Shown: positions 37,828 to 46,911, counted from the first letter of the stretch. The stretch is 49,043 bases of DNA from Alphaproteobacteria bacterium (GCA_020848095.1 JADLAT010000014.1:1-49043), one strand, 5' to 3'. The notes: generated by a model not told the origin, from the letters alone. Translations and numbers: made by a program.

Positions 37828-40800
37828 TTAATTCCTCAGCCGTCGCCTGGCAACAGCCTCTGTATCATGCCATTCCGCTTCATGCTGGTAGGTCTTAACT
37901 AAACGGCCCAGAACCTTGGCGATTTTTGGATGCGTAAACTGAAGAGCGCTGACCCACTCTTGAAACTCATTTGCAAGTCTTCGCTCCTCGCCGCCGCCCT
38001 CACCGCGCCAATGAACGCCGCGCTTGTTATAAAGCGCTGTTTTTAAGCTATCAGACATTTCCTCATTGAGAACTTGCTCCAAAGCATCTCTAACGGGCTT
38101 GCATGGCCATATTCCATCGTCCCCAGCAGGAGCTGTCGAAAACAACTTTCCTAAAGCATGGTCGCCTATCTTCCCACGCGCCAGCTCTTTGCAACCAGCC
38201 TGTACTTGCCGAACCCACTTTACGATCTCCCCTGCATCCTGCTCGCCATCCTTATTGTGACCAGGTATGCGGGCCAATCTCTCTAAAAGTTTGTATGCGG
38301 CAACAGCCCTATGTTCCTTATGCTCTTCGTCAGAGGCCTGAAGACCTTTGGGATCTTCACCTTCGTCATCTCTCTTGTAAGCAAAGACAACAGCATGAAC
38401 ATACATTTCTGGATTTTTTTCGATTTGGCTTTCCAAATTCGGAATACGACTGTCTTCCCTATCAAAAACATCAATATATTTAAATTCTAAGGCAGCAAGA
38501 TCGTCAACGGCAATCTCACCGCTACGGCCTAGCCTCTCAAACACATCACGAATGGCATAAGATTCTAACTTGTGGATGTCAGTCGGCTCAGAATCTTCTG
38601 ACCCTATGGCACGCATGAGCTTTAAAAGCTGCTTAGGCTGAATCTTATCCATATCGAAATGAATCAAATGGAAGGCCGACCGTGGACGCTTTGCCTCAAT
38701 TAACTTATCCACTGCATACTGAAGCTCTTCACTGGAGTTATGCGACCAGCTTGCTGGTACGGTTTGCCAATAGCCTCTCTGCACCTCATTACTCAGCTTT
38801 TCCAACTCATTCCATGTCGAGTTGTTGAATGGACAAACGGCGAGTACCGGCACAAGCTCAGCAGCATGAAGCCGATTTATCAATTCAGGAATGATCTTTT
38901 CGGCTCTATCCTGTGGCAGAGAGGACAATGCGCCGTACACAAGGAACCGGCGGGACGAACTATCTGAGAGTGGGCCGCAATCCAGCACAAAACGAATAGC
39001 CTCTACAAGATCGTAAGCGTCTTCATAAATTCTTGCGATGTGCCAGCCAATCATATTGGCAGCCTCACTTTTTTCTGCAAGCTCAACAACCCCCGACATA
39101 CTGCGAACGGCAAGAATCTCTGTTAAGGCTTCTTTGCGCATAGCGGTAATTCGTTCGTCCCGCTTTTTGAAATCCATTTCATCTTCTTCAAGCTCGTCGG
39201 CGGACTCTTCGACCCAGTGCTTTAAGAACAACCATTCATGTTTGAGAAGTAGGTCAGTAGGCATTAAAGATTCATAAAGCATCTTTGCCCGATTTAAATT
39301 TTTTCCAGCCTTGCCATGTTTTACACCGCGCCGCGTAAAAGCGCTCATACGGATTTTTTCCCGCATCCAACTTTTATCCTTATCGGAAGCCGTCTTACTC
39401 CACGCCTCAACCAAATCCCATATTTTATTTTGATCTCCCTCATCTAGCATCCGCAGACTTCCGATCAAATCACTAAGCATCTCACGGCTATGGCCTTTCC
39501 AGCTTATGGCCATGTCCAGCGCATGAAGAGCAAATTTATTTGCTTCGCCGCGTGTGACAGGTTCTCCGTATCCATGCCCGTCGGTTCTCCAGCGGGGTTT
39601 ATGGCTGTAATGACCTGTTCTGGAGTTTCCATCAAACTGTTCGACACATATTCTCCAGGCTACAGCTGGAAATTTTTGTGCCAGTAACTCAAGGGCCTTT
39701 ATACGCTTCTCGATAGGCACAGCCGTTTGAGGCATCCAGCAACGAAAAACTGCGCTTAGGCTGGCAGTTGGCTTGTTCATTATGTTGTCGTTTATTTCTT
39801 GCTGTGCCAAGCGCCCAAGGATTAAAATTGTAGGCACTAGATACTCTTCAGACCACGCCAACCCCTCCAAAGCCCAGAGCAATCCTGAGCGATAGCAGCG
39901 ACCAAACAAGCCTGTGTCAACAGGGCGCATCAAAAGAAGAGATTGCGGTTCAGCGCTTTCAAGGTCGCGCTCCAGGATATTCAGAAATACCTTCGGTGCG
40001 GCCTCAGCGTACATGGGTAAATCGCCGGAGCTAGCTTCTAAGGTTCGGACTGTAAGGGGGGTAAACAATTCTTCAATGAGATGTCCAATCCTTACTTCCA
40101 GATCGACGCCAAGACGATTTTTCAGTATCTGATTCCCATAGACAGCAAGCAGCACAAGCGTTTCGCATATACCGTCTCTCAAAGCGGATGAAATATCGCG
40201 GCTCTTTCCGTACATGCCAGCAGCCCATCTTTGATCTTCAGGTAAATCCAGAGATGGGTCGTCTTCTGACAGGACAAGTTTCGCCACATTCACGAAACGC
40301 TGAATGTCAGGCTCAGTAATGTCTTTGCTGATAGCGAACATGACGTCAATCTTGGAAACAAGGCCGTAGAGCGATCCGGCAGACCAGATTGGGGAATCCT
40401 CAAGCTGCTGCAATGCCGCTATTTGCTGTTCTAGTTCTGCATACGAGAATTGACCCGACAAAAGCTCCATTATAACTTTATCTGCGTCATTCCTTGTTTT
40501 CCAAGCGCCTGCAAAGGCAAACGGTACAAGCGATCTTGCTGTACCCTGATCCGATGCCCAATATGGTGTTTGAATCGCTCTTGTTTTGGATAAGCGCCTG
40601 CGAAGGATTGTCAGCGACCTGCCTGATTCATGGGTTAGATGGCTAATCTCATCATCGTTACACCCCATGCTCTTTAGAGCCTTGTTAAAGGGTTCGTAGG
40701 TTAGAGGTTCAAGAGCTATATCCGGCTCGTTATTGATGGCACTACGAGGATACACAATTATCGAACGAAGATTTTTCGCGTGCTGCGCTATCTCTTTCTC

Positions 40801-41904
40801 AACTTCCCGATTGGCAGTTACAGCAACAAAATGCGGCGACTGCGATGCCAGCTTTGTCAGTTGACCAGGCTTATCAAACACGATGACGCGATCACACAGA
40901 TGCGACAGCTCAGAATCGTTTTGTGAAAACAAGCAATGCAGGAACGCGAGGGCTTCCAACGTCGAATCGGCAGCTACAATCAAAGGCTCTCCTGGCGCGC
41001 TTAACAGTTTTTTCTTGGCTGATGGCCTGAATCCTTCGATGGCAGGGACAAAAAGTTCAGGCGAGAGAGGCGGAGCACAGTCCGCTAGCCATTCTTGCCA
41101 GCACGCTTCTAATGAGCGTACTCCCTCAGACGGAAGGCCAATTTCATTGGCGAACCACGCCTGTCCTGGAATTGATTGCTCAAGCCATTCTTCCAGATTG
41201 CTGGCATCAAAAACACGAACGTCTTTCCATTTTTTTTCTTTCTTACGCTCCCTCTCCCATTCAGCTTTGCCGTGCCACCGCCTAGGGGTAACAAATACAA
41301 AAGTGATTTCCTTGCGTTCATCAGCTGCGATCTGGTCAACGCTTTTAGCATAATCACCATCAGCTTTAGTTTTTGGTTCTTGATTAACCCCAAACTCCCA
41401 TCCGGATTTTCCGGCTGGTATCCAAGGGGTCACATCACCGGCCTCTACATATCCATCCCATCCAGGGCGCTCCGAATCATCGTTTCCTGGAAATTCGCAT
41501 TTTTCTAATTTAATGCCGGTTGAATTTACGAGCGTTCTAAGAAATACGGAGAGCCTCGCACGAGCAGCGTGAGTTCCCGCCCATGTCTCAATGTCATTCG
41601 CCTTGAGCTGAAGAAACGGGGGCACGTATGGTTTTGCCGTTTCCCCCACCTTGCCTTTGGCAAGGTCAGCGTCGTATGCGGCCTGCATATCCATAAGTTT
41701 ATGAGCGCTCGCACCAAACGTATGCTCAATCCTAGCTGCCATGTCTGCTGACAGCGCCGCGTTGCCGTTGAGCATATTGGATAGCGCTGGCCTTCCCACA
41801 GACAGCCTTTTGGCTGCCTCAGTTACATTCATGCCCTTAGGCAGAACATTTTCCCTTATGTACGGGCCGGGATGTAGGCTGTGGGTCTGGTTCTTTTTGG
41901 TCAT
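37828..41904 (-). CDS. HTH - PD-(D/E)xK-like - helical-repeat protein (1358 aa)
   Basis: Residues 15-80 are a HigA-like helix-turn-helix (NVTEAAKRLSVGRPALSNMLNGNAA). Residues 110-245 look like a restriction-endonuclease fold: GWDGYVEAG (D150), SGWEFGVNQEPKTKADGDY (E170, K178/K180), then strands TFVFVTPRRW and WKDVRVFDASNLEEWLE. A region around 300-400 (PLIVAADSTLEALAFL, VIVFDKPGQ) looks like a NTPase fold without a working P-loop. The remaining 900 residues are long alpha-helical repeats of a HEAT/TPR kind. The ATG has an AGGGAG site. The layout suggests DNA recognition, cleavage and target sensing in one chain. A superfamily of similar proteins may exist; I could not check. Confidence 0.65.
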   Translation of the reverse strand: MTKKNQTHSLHPGPYIRENVLPKGMNVTEAAKRLSVGRPALSNMLNGNAALSADMAARIEHTFGASAHKLMDMQAAYDADLAKGKVGETAKPYVPPFLQLKANDIETWAGTHAARARLSVFLRTLVNSTGIKLEKCEFPGNDDSERPGWDGYVEAGDVTPWIPAGKSGWEFGVNQEPKTKADGDYAKSVDQIAADERKEITFVFVTPRRWHGKAEWERERKKEKKWKDVRVFDASNLEEWLEQSIPGQAWFANEIGLPSEGVRSLEACWQEWLADCAPPLSPELFVPAIEGFRPSAKKKLLSAPGEPLIVAADSTLEALAFLHCLFSQNDSELSHLCDRVIVFDKPGQLTKLASQSPHFVAVTANREVEKEIAQHAKNLRSIIVYPRSAINNEPDIALEPLTYEPFNKALKSMGCNDDEISHLTHESGRSLTILRRRLSKTRAIQTPYWASDQGTARSLVPFAFAGAWKTRNDADKVIMELLSGQFSYAELEQQIAALQQLEDSPIWSAGSLYGLVSKIDVMFAISKDITEPDIQRFVNVAKLVLSEDDPSLDLPEDQRWAAGMYGKSRDISSALRDGICETLVLLAVYGNQILKNRLGVDLEVRIGHLIEELFTPLTVRTLEASSGDLPMYAEAAPKVFLNILERDLESAEPQSLLLMRPVDTGLFGRCYRSGLLWALEGLAWSEEYLVPTILILGRLAQQEINDNIMNKPTASLSAVFRCWMPQTAVPIEKRIKALELLAQKFPAVAWRICVEQFDGNSRTGHYSHKPRWRTDGHGYGEPVTRGEANKFALHALDMAISWKGHSREMLSDLIGSLRMLDEGDQNKIWDLVEAWSKTASDKDKSWMREKIRMSAFTRRGVKHGKAGKNLNRAKMLYESLMPTDLLLKHEWLFLKHWVEESADELEEDEMDFKKRDERITAMRKEALTEILAVRSMSGVVELAEKSEAANMIGWHIARIYEDAYDLVEAIRFVLDCGPLSDSSSRRFLVYGALSSLPQDRAEKIIPELINRLHAAELVPVLAVCPFNNSTWNELEKLSNEVQRGYWQTVPASWSHNSSEELQYAVDKLIEAKRPRSAFHLIHFDMDKIQPKQLLKLMRAIGSEDSEPTDIHKLESYAIRDVFERLGRSGEIAVDDLAALEFKYIDVFDREDSRIPNLESQIEKNPEMYVHAVVFAYKRDDEGEDPKGLQASDEEHKEHRAVAAYKLLERLARIPGHNKDGEQDAGEIVKWVRQVQAGCKELARGKIGDHALGKLFSTAPAGDDGIWPCKPVRDALEQVLNEEMSDSLKTALYNKRGVHWRGEGGGEERRLANEFQEWVSALQFTHPKIAKVLGRLVKTYQHEAEWHDTEAVARRRLRN

Positions 41905-41932
41905 GGCGAATCTCCCTGTTAATTCACCATAC

Positions 41933-41959
41933 TGTATCGTGTATCGTTACGCAATACAC
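41933..41959. promoter_or_regulatory. Operator-like repeats over the defence-operon promoter
   Basis: TGTATCG occurs twice in tandem (41933 and 41940), and GTGTAT-N9-ATACAC (41939-41959) is a perfect 6-base inverted repeat. On the minus strand TTGCGT, 17 bases, then TATGGT forms a plausible promoter inside the repeats, about 30 bases before the start codon. The protein's own HigA-like HTH is the likely binder, giving autoregulation. Confidence 0.55.
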
Positions 41960-41960
41960 T

Positions 41961-42212
41961 TTATATTTCTATAATTACGACTATTGATGCAATCGCCTGT
42001 AATGCCAGTTTTTCAGATTCAACCACACACTCTCCTTGGATTCGAGCAGGGCCGTGTCTGGCCCCTAGCCACATGCACGCTCCGGCGTTGCAAGCAAAAG
42101 AGCTTGTTTTCACCCGCTTTTTAGCCCTGTCAGATTGCTTTACCGCAGTGTTACCAAAATTCTCCTTGAATCCTGCTCCGACTGTGCACGCTAAAGCGTT
42201 ATAGGGACTCAT
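41961..42212 (-). CDS. Doubtful small ORF upstream of the defence operon
   Basis: An 83-codon frame starts at the ATG at 42212 (a TTG at 42233 is the alternative). It encodes a Cys/Ala-rich product with no recognised domain and only a weak purine-rich stretch before the start. Codon use is unremarkable. It ends next to the operator region. It may be an untranslated or regulatory stretch rather than a gene. Confidence 0.2.
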   Translation of the reverse strand: MSPYNALACTVGAGFKENFGNTAVKQSDRAKKRVKTSSFACNAGACMWLGARHGPARIQGECVVESEKLALQAIASIVVIIEI

Positions 42213-42329
42213 TCTTTTTCTTGGCCCGTACAAGGTCAGCTTTTTCTAATCCATTTTTATCACTGAAAATCGCCTCAAAAATTCGATCAGGATTGTTAAT
42301 CCAGACGCGATTCTTTAACGTGGTTGTTG

Positions 42330-42521
42330 GAGACAGCAAAAAACTGTCTCTGGGGCTTTCATCCCCATCAAGTGCGGCAAAGACACTGCCGGAAATGTGT
42401 CGCTACTCAGCTCACGGCTGGGTGGCGATGTCATGTCCAAGGCGCAAGCCCAAAAGCATCGCGCCGTTTCACTTGATACGGATGAAAACACCCAGCCACC
42501 AGGGCAGGACAGCTCTGGTGG
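42330..42521 (+). promoter_or_regulatory. Hairpin-rich leader of the lipoprotein gene
   Basis: The 300-base gap before the lipoprotein gene holds several perfect hairpins on the plus strand: GAGACAG/CTGTCTC with a 7-base loop (42330-42350), TGGGG/CCCCA (42351-42367), and CCACCAG/CTGGTGG with a 12-base loop (42496-42521), followed by TTTT. The last has the form of a weak attenuator, 25 bases before the GTG start. No coding frame across it is convincing. It could be a structured regulatory RNA. Confidence 0.5.
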
Positions 42522-42546
42522 TTTTCCGTACACGAAAGGAAATGAC

Positions 42547-42834
42547 GTGAAAATATATATCTGCATTTTAATCACCGTATTGGCGCTTTCTGGCTGCGCT
42601 AATCCGCGCTCCACCACAAACCAGCTTGAGCTGGGCATGACGAAAGAACAGGTGCGCACCATTATGGGTGAGCCTGACAGCTCCGCCGCGATCAAAGGCC
42701 AAGGCGATTGCTATTACTACAGTATGTGGCGCGACTTCTGGAACCGTCGCCCAGGTGATTATTCCGATCGCTACTACGCCTGCTTCCAATCCGGCAAGCT
42801 CGTGATGTATGGCCGCGTGGGAGATCCGATGTAA
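42547..42834 (+). CDS. SmpA/BamE-like lipoprotein
   Basis: The 95-aa protein starts at the GTG at 42547 with an AAGGAA site; an upstream frame to 42397 is unsupported. A lipoprotein signal (CILITVLALSGC, lipobox LSGC) is followed by a BamE-like domain (ELGMTKEQVRTIMGEPDSSA, the typical helix-helix-strand start). It is carried on the island and is probably not the housekeeping BamE. It ends one base into the start of the next gene (TAATG). Confidence 0.8.
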   Translation: MKIYICILITVLALSGCANPRSTTNQLELGMTKEQVRTIMGEPDSSAAIKGQGDCYYYSMWRDFWNRRPGDYSDRYYACFQSGKLVMYGRVGDPM

Positions 42835-43394
42835 TGGAGATAGCTCAAAGTGAAGAAATAAAGCCTATCGCTAAAATAGCAACAAAAGCTAAAGACATTT
42901 TAATACGTCTCTGCATATTCGTAGCTGCTATGATTTCGGTGCTTGCGGCGTTGGTAATTATTGATCGCGTACTGCTTGTGCTTTTGCGGCTTGAAGAAGC
43001 TAGCCTTATGCTGTCACCAATTTCCATCCTTATAGGAGGCTTAGCTGTAAGGGGCGCGCTTAGAAAAATTGTGCGCCGAAAAGAAATACAAACCCGCATG
43101 AAAATTACAGCAGCGGCTCTATTGATTTTAATGATTATAAATCTCACCGCTTATTTCTTCTCGGATCGCAAACAATCTGAACCAATCAAATTTACACCCT
43201 TTATGATCGCACAATCAGCAGCCTATTCTCTGCCTGAAATCTTGATTGCCAGCGTGCCATACATTGGCTTGCCGTTAAGCGTCGGCCTTCAGGTTCAGAG
43301 AGTAGCTGAAGAGAGGGCGGAATCCCGTGGAGAAGACCCGCGCGACATATCGGGGGAAGACCTGTTTGCCGCCCTTTTTATTCCTCCCTGGTAA
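42834..43394 (+). CDS. Membrane protein of unknown function
   Basis: The 186-aa protein has four likely membrane segments: LCIFVAAMISVLAALVIID, LMLSPISILIGGLAV, ITAAALLILMIINLTAYFF and SLPEILIASVPYIGLPLSV. Its ATG shares an A with the stop of the lipoprotein gene. The C-terminal tail is acidic (RAESRGEDPRDISGEDLF). No family recognised. Three genes in a row on the plus strand form a unit. Confidence 0.7.
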   Translation: MEIAQSEEIKPIAKIATKAKDILIRLCIFVAAMISVLAALVIIDRVLLVLLRLEEASLMLSPISILIGGLAVRGALRKIVRRKEIQTRMKITAAALLILMIINLTAYFFSDRKQSEPIKFTPFMIAQSAAYSLPEILIASVPYIGLPLSVGLQVQRVAEERAESRGEDPRDISGEDLFAALFIPPW

Positions 43395-43395
43395 T

Positions 43396-43653
43396 ATGCA
43401 ACAGTTGTCATTGAATCTGGAGATGGGAGATGTCGTCTGCTCGTTTAAAGATGATGCTTATGACGTGGCCGATAAAATTATCGGCTTCCGTGGAAAAGAT
43501 GCCCTGATCTACATCGCTCTACGGCAATTTGACGATTTTCAGGACGAAATCGACCAAGCCTATTGGGTTGAAGTCAGGCGGGCGTGCAAATTCATATTGA
43601 ACGACCATCATTATTGGTACAACGGCCATCACAAGCGCCTACCTCTTGTTTGA
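43396..43653 (+). CDS. Small protein of unknown function
   Basis: The 85-aa protein starts at the ATG at 43396, two bases after the stop of the membrane-protein gene, with no clear ribosome site. The sequence is acidic and aromatic-rich with several His (NDHHYWYNGHH). No domain recognised. It ends 78 bases before the convergent DUF927 gene. Confidence 0.55.
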   Translation: MQQLSLNLEMGDVVCSFKDDAYDVADKIIGFRGKDALIYIALRQFDDFQDEIDQAYWVEVRRACKFILNDHHYWYNGHHKRLPLV

Positions 43654-43731
43654 ATGGGCGTTACAGCCGTAACCGACGTATATACAAGTTGGGCCAATGA
43701 TTTAGATGCAACGCCGTGTGCGCCCTGCACG

Positions 43732-45708
43732 TTACGCCTCAGGATATTGTGCCGGATAAACCGGCGCTCCGTCGTTCTGCAAGCGCTCAAAGTCAACCCT
43801 ATAGAGCCGCACGGTTTTGCCGTGAACGCGGATAGGATGGGCACGCTCACCTTTGCTGTTCCCAGGCGGGATGATTCCGTTCTGCTCCAACAGGTCGAGA
43901 GAAAGTTTGAAGTCAAAGCCCTTCAGTGTTTCCTTCATACCATCGGCGTTTAGGTAGTATGTGCGCACGCTGTTTTCATCGCGCCAATATCCTGCTCTGT
44001 CGCGCACCATTTTATCGCTATCTTTATCATCCATGTCCGAAAAACGGCTATCACCATGTCTTTCAATAAAATCCAGCAGAGCACTAAAGATTTGCCGCTT
44101 CTCATCATTGCCTTCACCACGCTGCGCCTTCCATGTGTGATAGCCGATGATGGCCGCTTCAGTTGCCGTGCCAGACGGCCAGCCCGTGATACCGTATTCC
44201 GTAGCCAGCTCCCCAGCCAGGGCAATCAGTGCAAAACGTCCGGCAGCACGTTTATCTTGTCCTTCTGCGCCGTTGACTTGAAAGCCGGGGAGCGATTTAA
44301 TTTGCCGGAGGTATTCGCTGAAATTTCGGTCGTCGTGGGTAAGGCGCTCCAGATAAACGCGACCCGCATGACCGTAATTAAGCAGCGCCTCGCTGCAAAT
44401 ATAGTCAGACAACGCCGCACCATGATCGAAACCATGCAGATCATCAAAAACACCGTACTTACGCTTGGTAGGCAAGTCGAGCAGGCGCATACTTTGACCG
44501 GCTTTCACCCTGCCGCCGCCCTCCCTAATTGCCGTGGCGATACTGCGCTCCCCGTTTGAGAGCGCAAAAGTAAGCCAGCGCGTTACCGGTCTTGCCGATC
44601 CGTAGCGGCTGGCCCGTTGCTTGCCGTAGCCGTTACCAAGGGCATAAGCGATTTCTCCTACATCCGAGGGGTCACACTCGCTGATTTCATCGAGAACAAG
44701 AAAACCATCGTTAAACAACGCTGCCGCACCCTCCAATCCGTTGGCAGTCGTGCGCCAGCTCCGACGATATTCTTTTCCACCCCAAACGCTGGATGAGGCA
44801 CGGGCAATCGTGGTTTTGCCAGAAGACGAATCTCCGAGCATGTGAATACCCCCACCCTCCGAATGGGTGAGTTGCAGTAGTGGCCCGACGAAGGCACAGG
44901 ATAGCCCCAAAGCCAGCATGGGATTCCCTACAGCCTTGGCCGCTACGTTCTCTCTCCACGCTGTTAGCGTGCCTGCTGCACAAAACTCTTCATAAGCCGC
45001 CTGATTGCTCTGGAAGACGACTTGATCCGCATCCGGCCCGATAACCTGGTCTGGCAAAACATAGGCATGTCGTCCATACCATCCTGTTTGCAGTGAGCAG
45101 TTAATCTGTTTTTTTGGCGCTACGGTTTGCAAAAGATAGCAAGACAGCTCACGAAAACTGTGGGGGTCGATCAGCACGCCCATCGTAAGAAGTGTGCCGC
45201 GCAGCTCCTCACCCGAAGCACGCAAAAGCTCCATCGGCATGGCCCACGTTTTCCATCGCCCTTTGGAATCCTTAAAACGCAGAAAACGTCCAAAATTATT
45301 ATCACGCCTGTCGGACGTTTGCGCCTCAATGTGCAGGGGGCTGCAAACCCACTTATCCATTAATATGGCTCCGTCATCATCTTCTTCAAAGTAAAGATAA
45401 TACGTGCCTGGCCGCATTAGCTTGCCATTATCCAACCTCGTGAAGTCGTCATAAACATGCCAGCAAGGGCGCTTTTCGTAAGGGATATGAGGTTCTAAAA
45501 GCTCTGGCAGTGGTGTAATTTCTCCAGGCTGAATAACTTTGCTCGTCGGCAAGGATTCCTTTTGAGGCATAACGTCTGTTACGTCGTTACCCCCTGCTGG
45601 CGCTTCAGAAAAACTCAATGATTTCTGACCTGTAACGGCTGTTACGTCAGTAACGTCATCTGCTGACATATCAGGGATCATGGAGATTTCTCGCACATTA
45701 TCGGTCAT
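43732..45708 (-). CDS. DUF927-family helicase-like ATPase
   Basis: The 658-aa protein (ATG at 45708, overlapping the primase stop as ATGA) is a DUF927 protein, common in P4-like and other satellite elements. The Walker A GDSSSGKTT is near residue 293 and the Walker B FLVLDEISE follows. The SEGGGIHMLGDSSSGKTTIA block is typical. The N-terminus has a DDVTDVTAVT repeat encoded by GTAAC-type sequence. It would unwind the element's origin together with the primase gene upstream. Confidence 0.9.
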   Translation of the reverse strand: MTDNVREISMIPDMSADDVTDVTAVTGQKSLSFSEAPAGGNDVTDVMPQKESLPTSKVIQPGEITPLPELLEPHIPYEKRPCWHVYDDFTRLDNGKLMRPGTYYLYFEEDDDGAILMDKWVCSPLHIEAQTSDRRDNNFGRFLRFKDSKGRWKTWAMPMELLRASGEELRGTLLTMGVLIDPHSFRELSCYLLQTVAPKKQINCSLQTGWYGRHAYVLPDQVIGPDADQVVFQSNQAAYEEFCAAGTLTAWRENVAAKAVGNPMLALGLSCAFVGPLLQLTHSEGGGIHMLGDSSSGKTTIARASSSVWGGKEYRRSWRTTANGLEGAAALFNDGFLVLDEISECDPSDVGEIAYALGNGYGKQRASRYGSARPVTRWLTFALSNGERSIATAIREGGGRVKAGQSMRLLDLPTKRKYGVFDDLHGFDHGAALSDYICSEALLNYGHAGRVYLERLTHDDRNFSEYLRQIKSLPGFQVNGAEGQDKRAAGRFALIALAGELATEYGITGWPSGTATEAAIIGYHTWKAQRGEGNDEKRQIFSALLDFIERHGDSRFSDMDDKDSDKMVRDRAGYWRDENSVRTYYLNADGMKETLKGFDFKLSLDLLEQNGIIPPGNSKGERAHPIRVHGKTVRLYRVDFERLQNDGAPVYPAQYPEA

Positions 45709-46582
45709 GCTCGCCCCCAACCTAGTTTTGAGAGGTCATTGAAATCGGTGCCTTCCGCGCCCTCAGGAAACTCAGGCACAATCAGCGTGGCCTGTACAAG
45801 CCGCGCCGCCTCGATTGCTTTCGCAAGGCCAGGATTGCCAGAGGTGAAGCGGTCGTTATCGGCGGCGATGATAATCTTCGCTTCAGGGAAATGTTGCCGC
45901 GCTCCCTGTGCGACCTTCGCCAGGTTTCCAGCGTTCATGGCGCAAAGGACAAAATCGCCCATGACTTCATGCAAAGTGGCTCCTGTCGCCCAACCTTCAC
46001 AGATCACCAACCTAGAGAAGCTGTTCATTGTGTCCAATCCGATGGGGCAATACAGACGCTTACCCTTCCACCGGACTCAAAACGCTTTTCTCCATTGGCA
46101 TAGATGGTCTGGAGATTCCAGAGCATTCCATGAAAGTCCATAAGCGGTACAAGCAAATGGTTCTTTATTTGCCTCAGGTTATGCGTCCCTACATGCTTTG
46201 TTGTCAGATAAGGGTGTTGTGGATTTACGGGCGACGCACTGAACCATTTTCTCTGAGACAACTCCGCTACAGTGATATGATCCTTATACCGATCAACCTT
46301 ATAGTCACTTCTTGCTTTGTCGATCTGGGCTTTTAGATGTTCACGAATCTGATCCGACACACGAGAGCCTTTGGAGTACCAAGTAAACTTTTCACCCGTC
46401 CTCCATGATCCATAAACGCCAACCTCACCGTAAAAGACATACCATCCGTTGTTCTTCCCTGGCTTGTCACCAGCAACATGGAATCGATGAACCTTGCCAT
46501 CGGCTAGGATAGGCTCCTTGCAAACCAGCCCTTGAAATCGCATGGCTTCTTCAAAATTCTGCATATTATTTGCGGCGTGCAT
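45705..46582 (-). pseudogene. Toprim-domain primase, split by a frameshift
   Basis: The start at 46582 (GAGGGGG site) begins an N-terminal region (NFEEAMRFQGLVC, HRFHVAGDKPGKNNGWYVFYG) of primase-like proteins. The Toprim domain (LVICEGWATGATL, IIIAADNDR, GTDFNDL) follows in another frame. One base is missing near 46063-46068 (CCCTTCC on the plus strand). Adding it joins ESGG to KRLYCPIGLDTMN and gives one protein of about 291 codons. Either a sequencing error or a recent inactivating change; the rest is well preserved. Confidence 0.85.
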
Positions 46583-46793
46583 GAACATTCCCCCTCTGCT
46601 TTTCGGGGAGGTATCCCTCAAGTGTCGATAGCCACGCATCAAGGCTACCTTTCGTTACGCAAGTACGCTTACCGATCTTGACCGCTTTCAAGCGCCCGCT
46701 GTTCAGCTCCTGATACAGCCGCGTGCGCCCGATCCCCACCATTTCGATGATCTCAGGCACTGAATACAGCGCTCTTTCTTTAGGACTTGTCAT
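46566..46793 (-). CDS. AlpA/excisionase-type HTH protein
   Basis: The 75-aa protein has a MerR-like HTH_17 domain: SVPEIIEMVGIGRTRLYQELNSGRLKAVKIGKRTCVTKGSLDAWL. AlpA-type proteins activate excision or integrase expression in P4-type elements. The ribosome site is AAGGAG. It overlaps the primase start, so the two are coupled. It recalls the P4 arrangement of integrase, regulator and replication genes. Confidence 0.9.
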   Translation of the reverse strand: MTSPKERALYSVPEIIEMVGIGRTRLYQELNSGRLKAVKIGKRTCVTKGSLDAWLSTLEGYLPEKQRGNVHARRK

Positions 46794-46911
46794 GTCTTTC
46801 TCCTTTTTTCTGCACAGGCGTGAATCATTCAGCCCGTGTGCGAATCAAGGTAAAAGACCGCGAACCTCAGCGATAATGGGGAGAAAACGCAGGATTTTTG
46901 TGTAAAAAAAT

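Noticed and set aside
42315..42695. 126-aa minus-strand frame over the hairpin-rich leader
   Set aside because: It overlaps the lipoprotein gene and the hairpins; no start signal.
43654..43953. 99-aa plus-strand frame
   Set aside because: It is antisense to the 3' end of the DUF927 gene.
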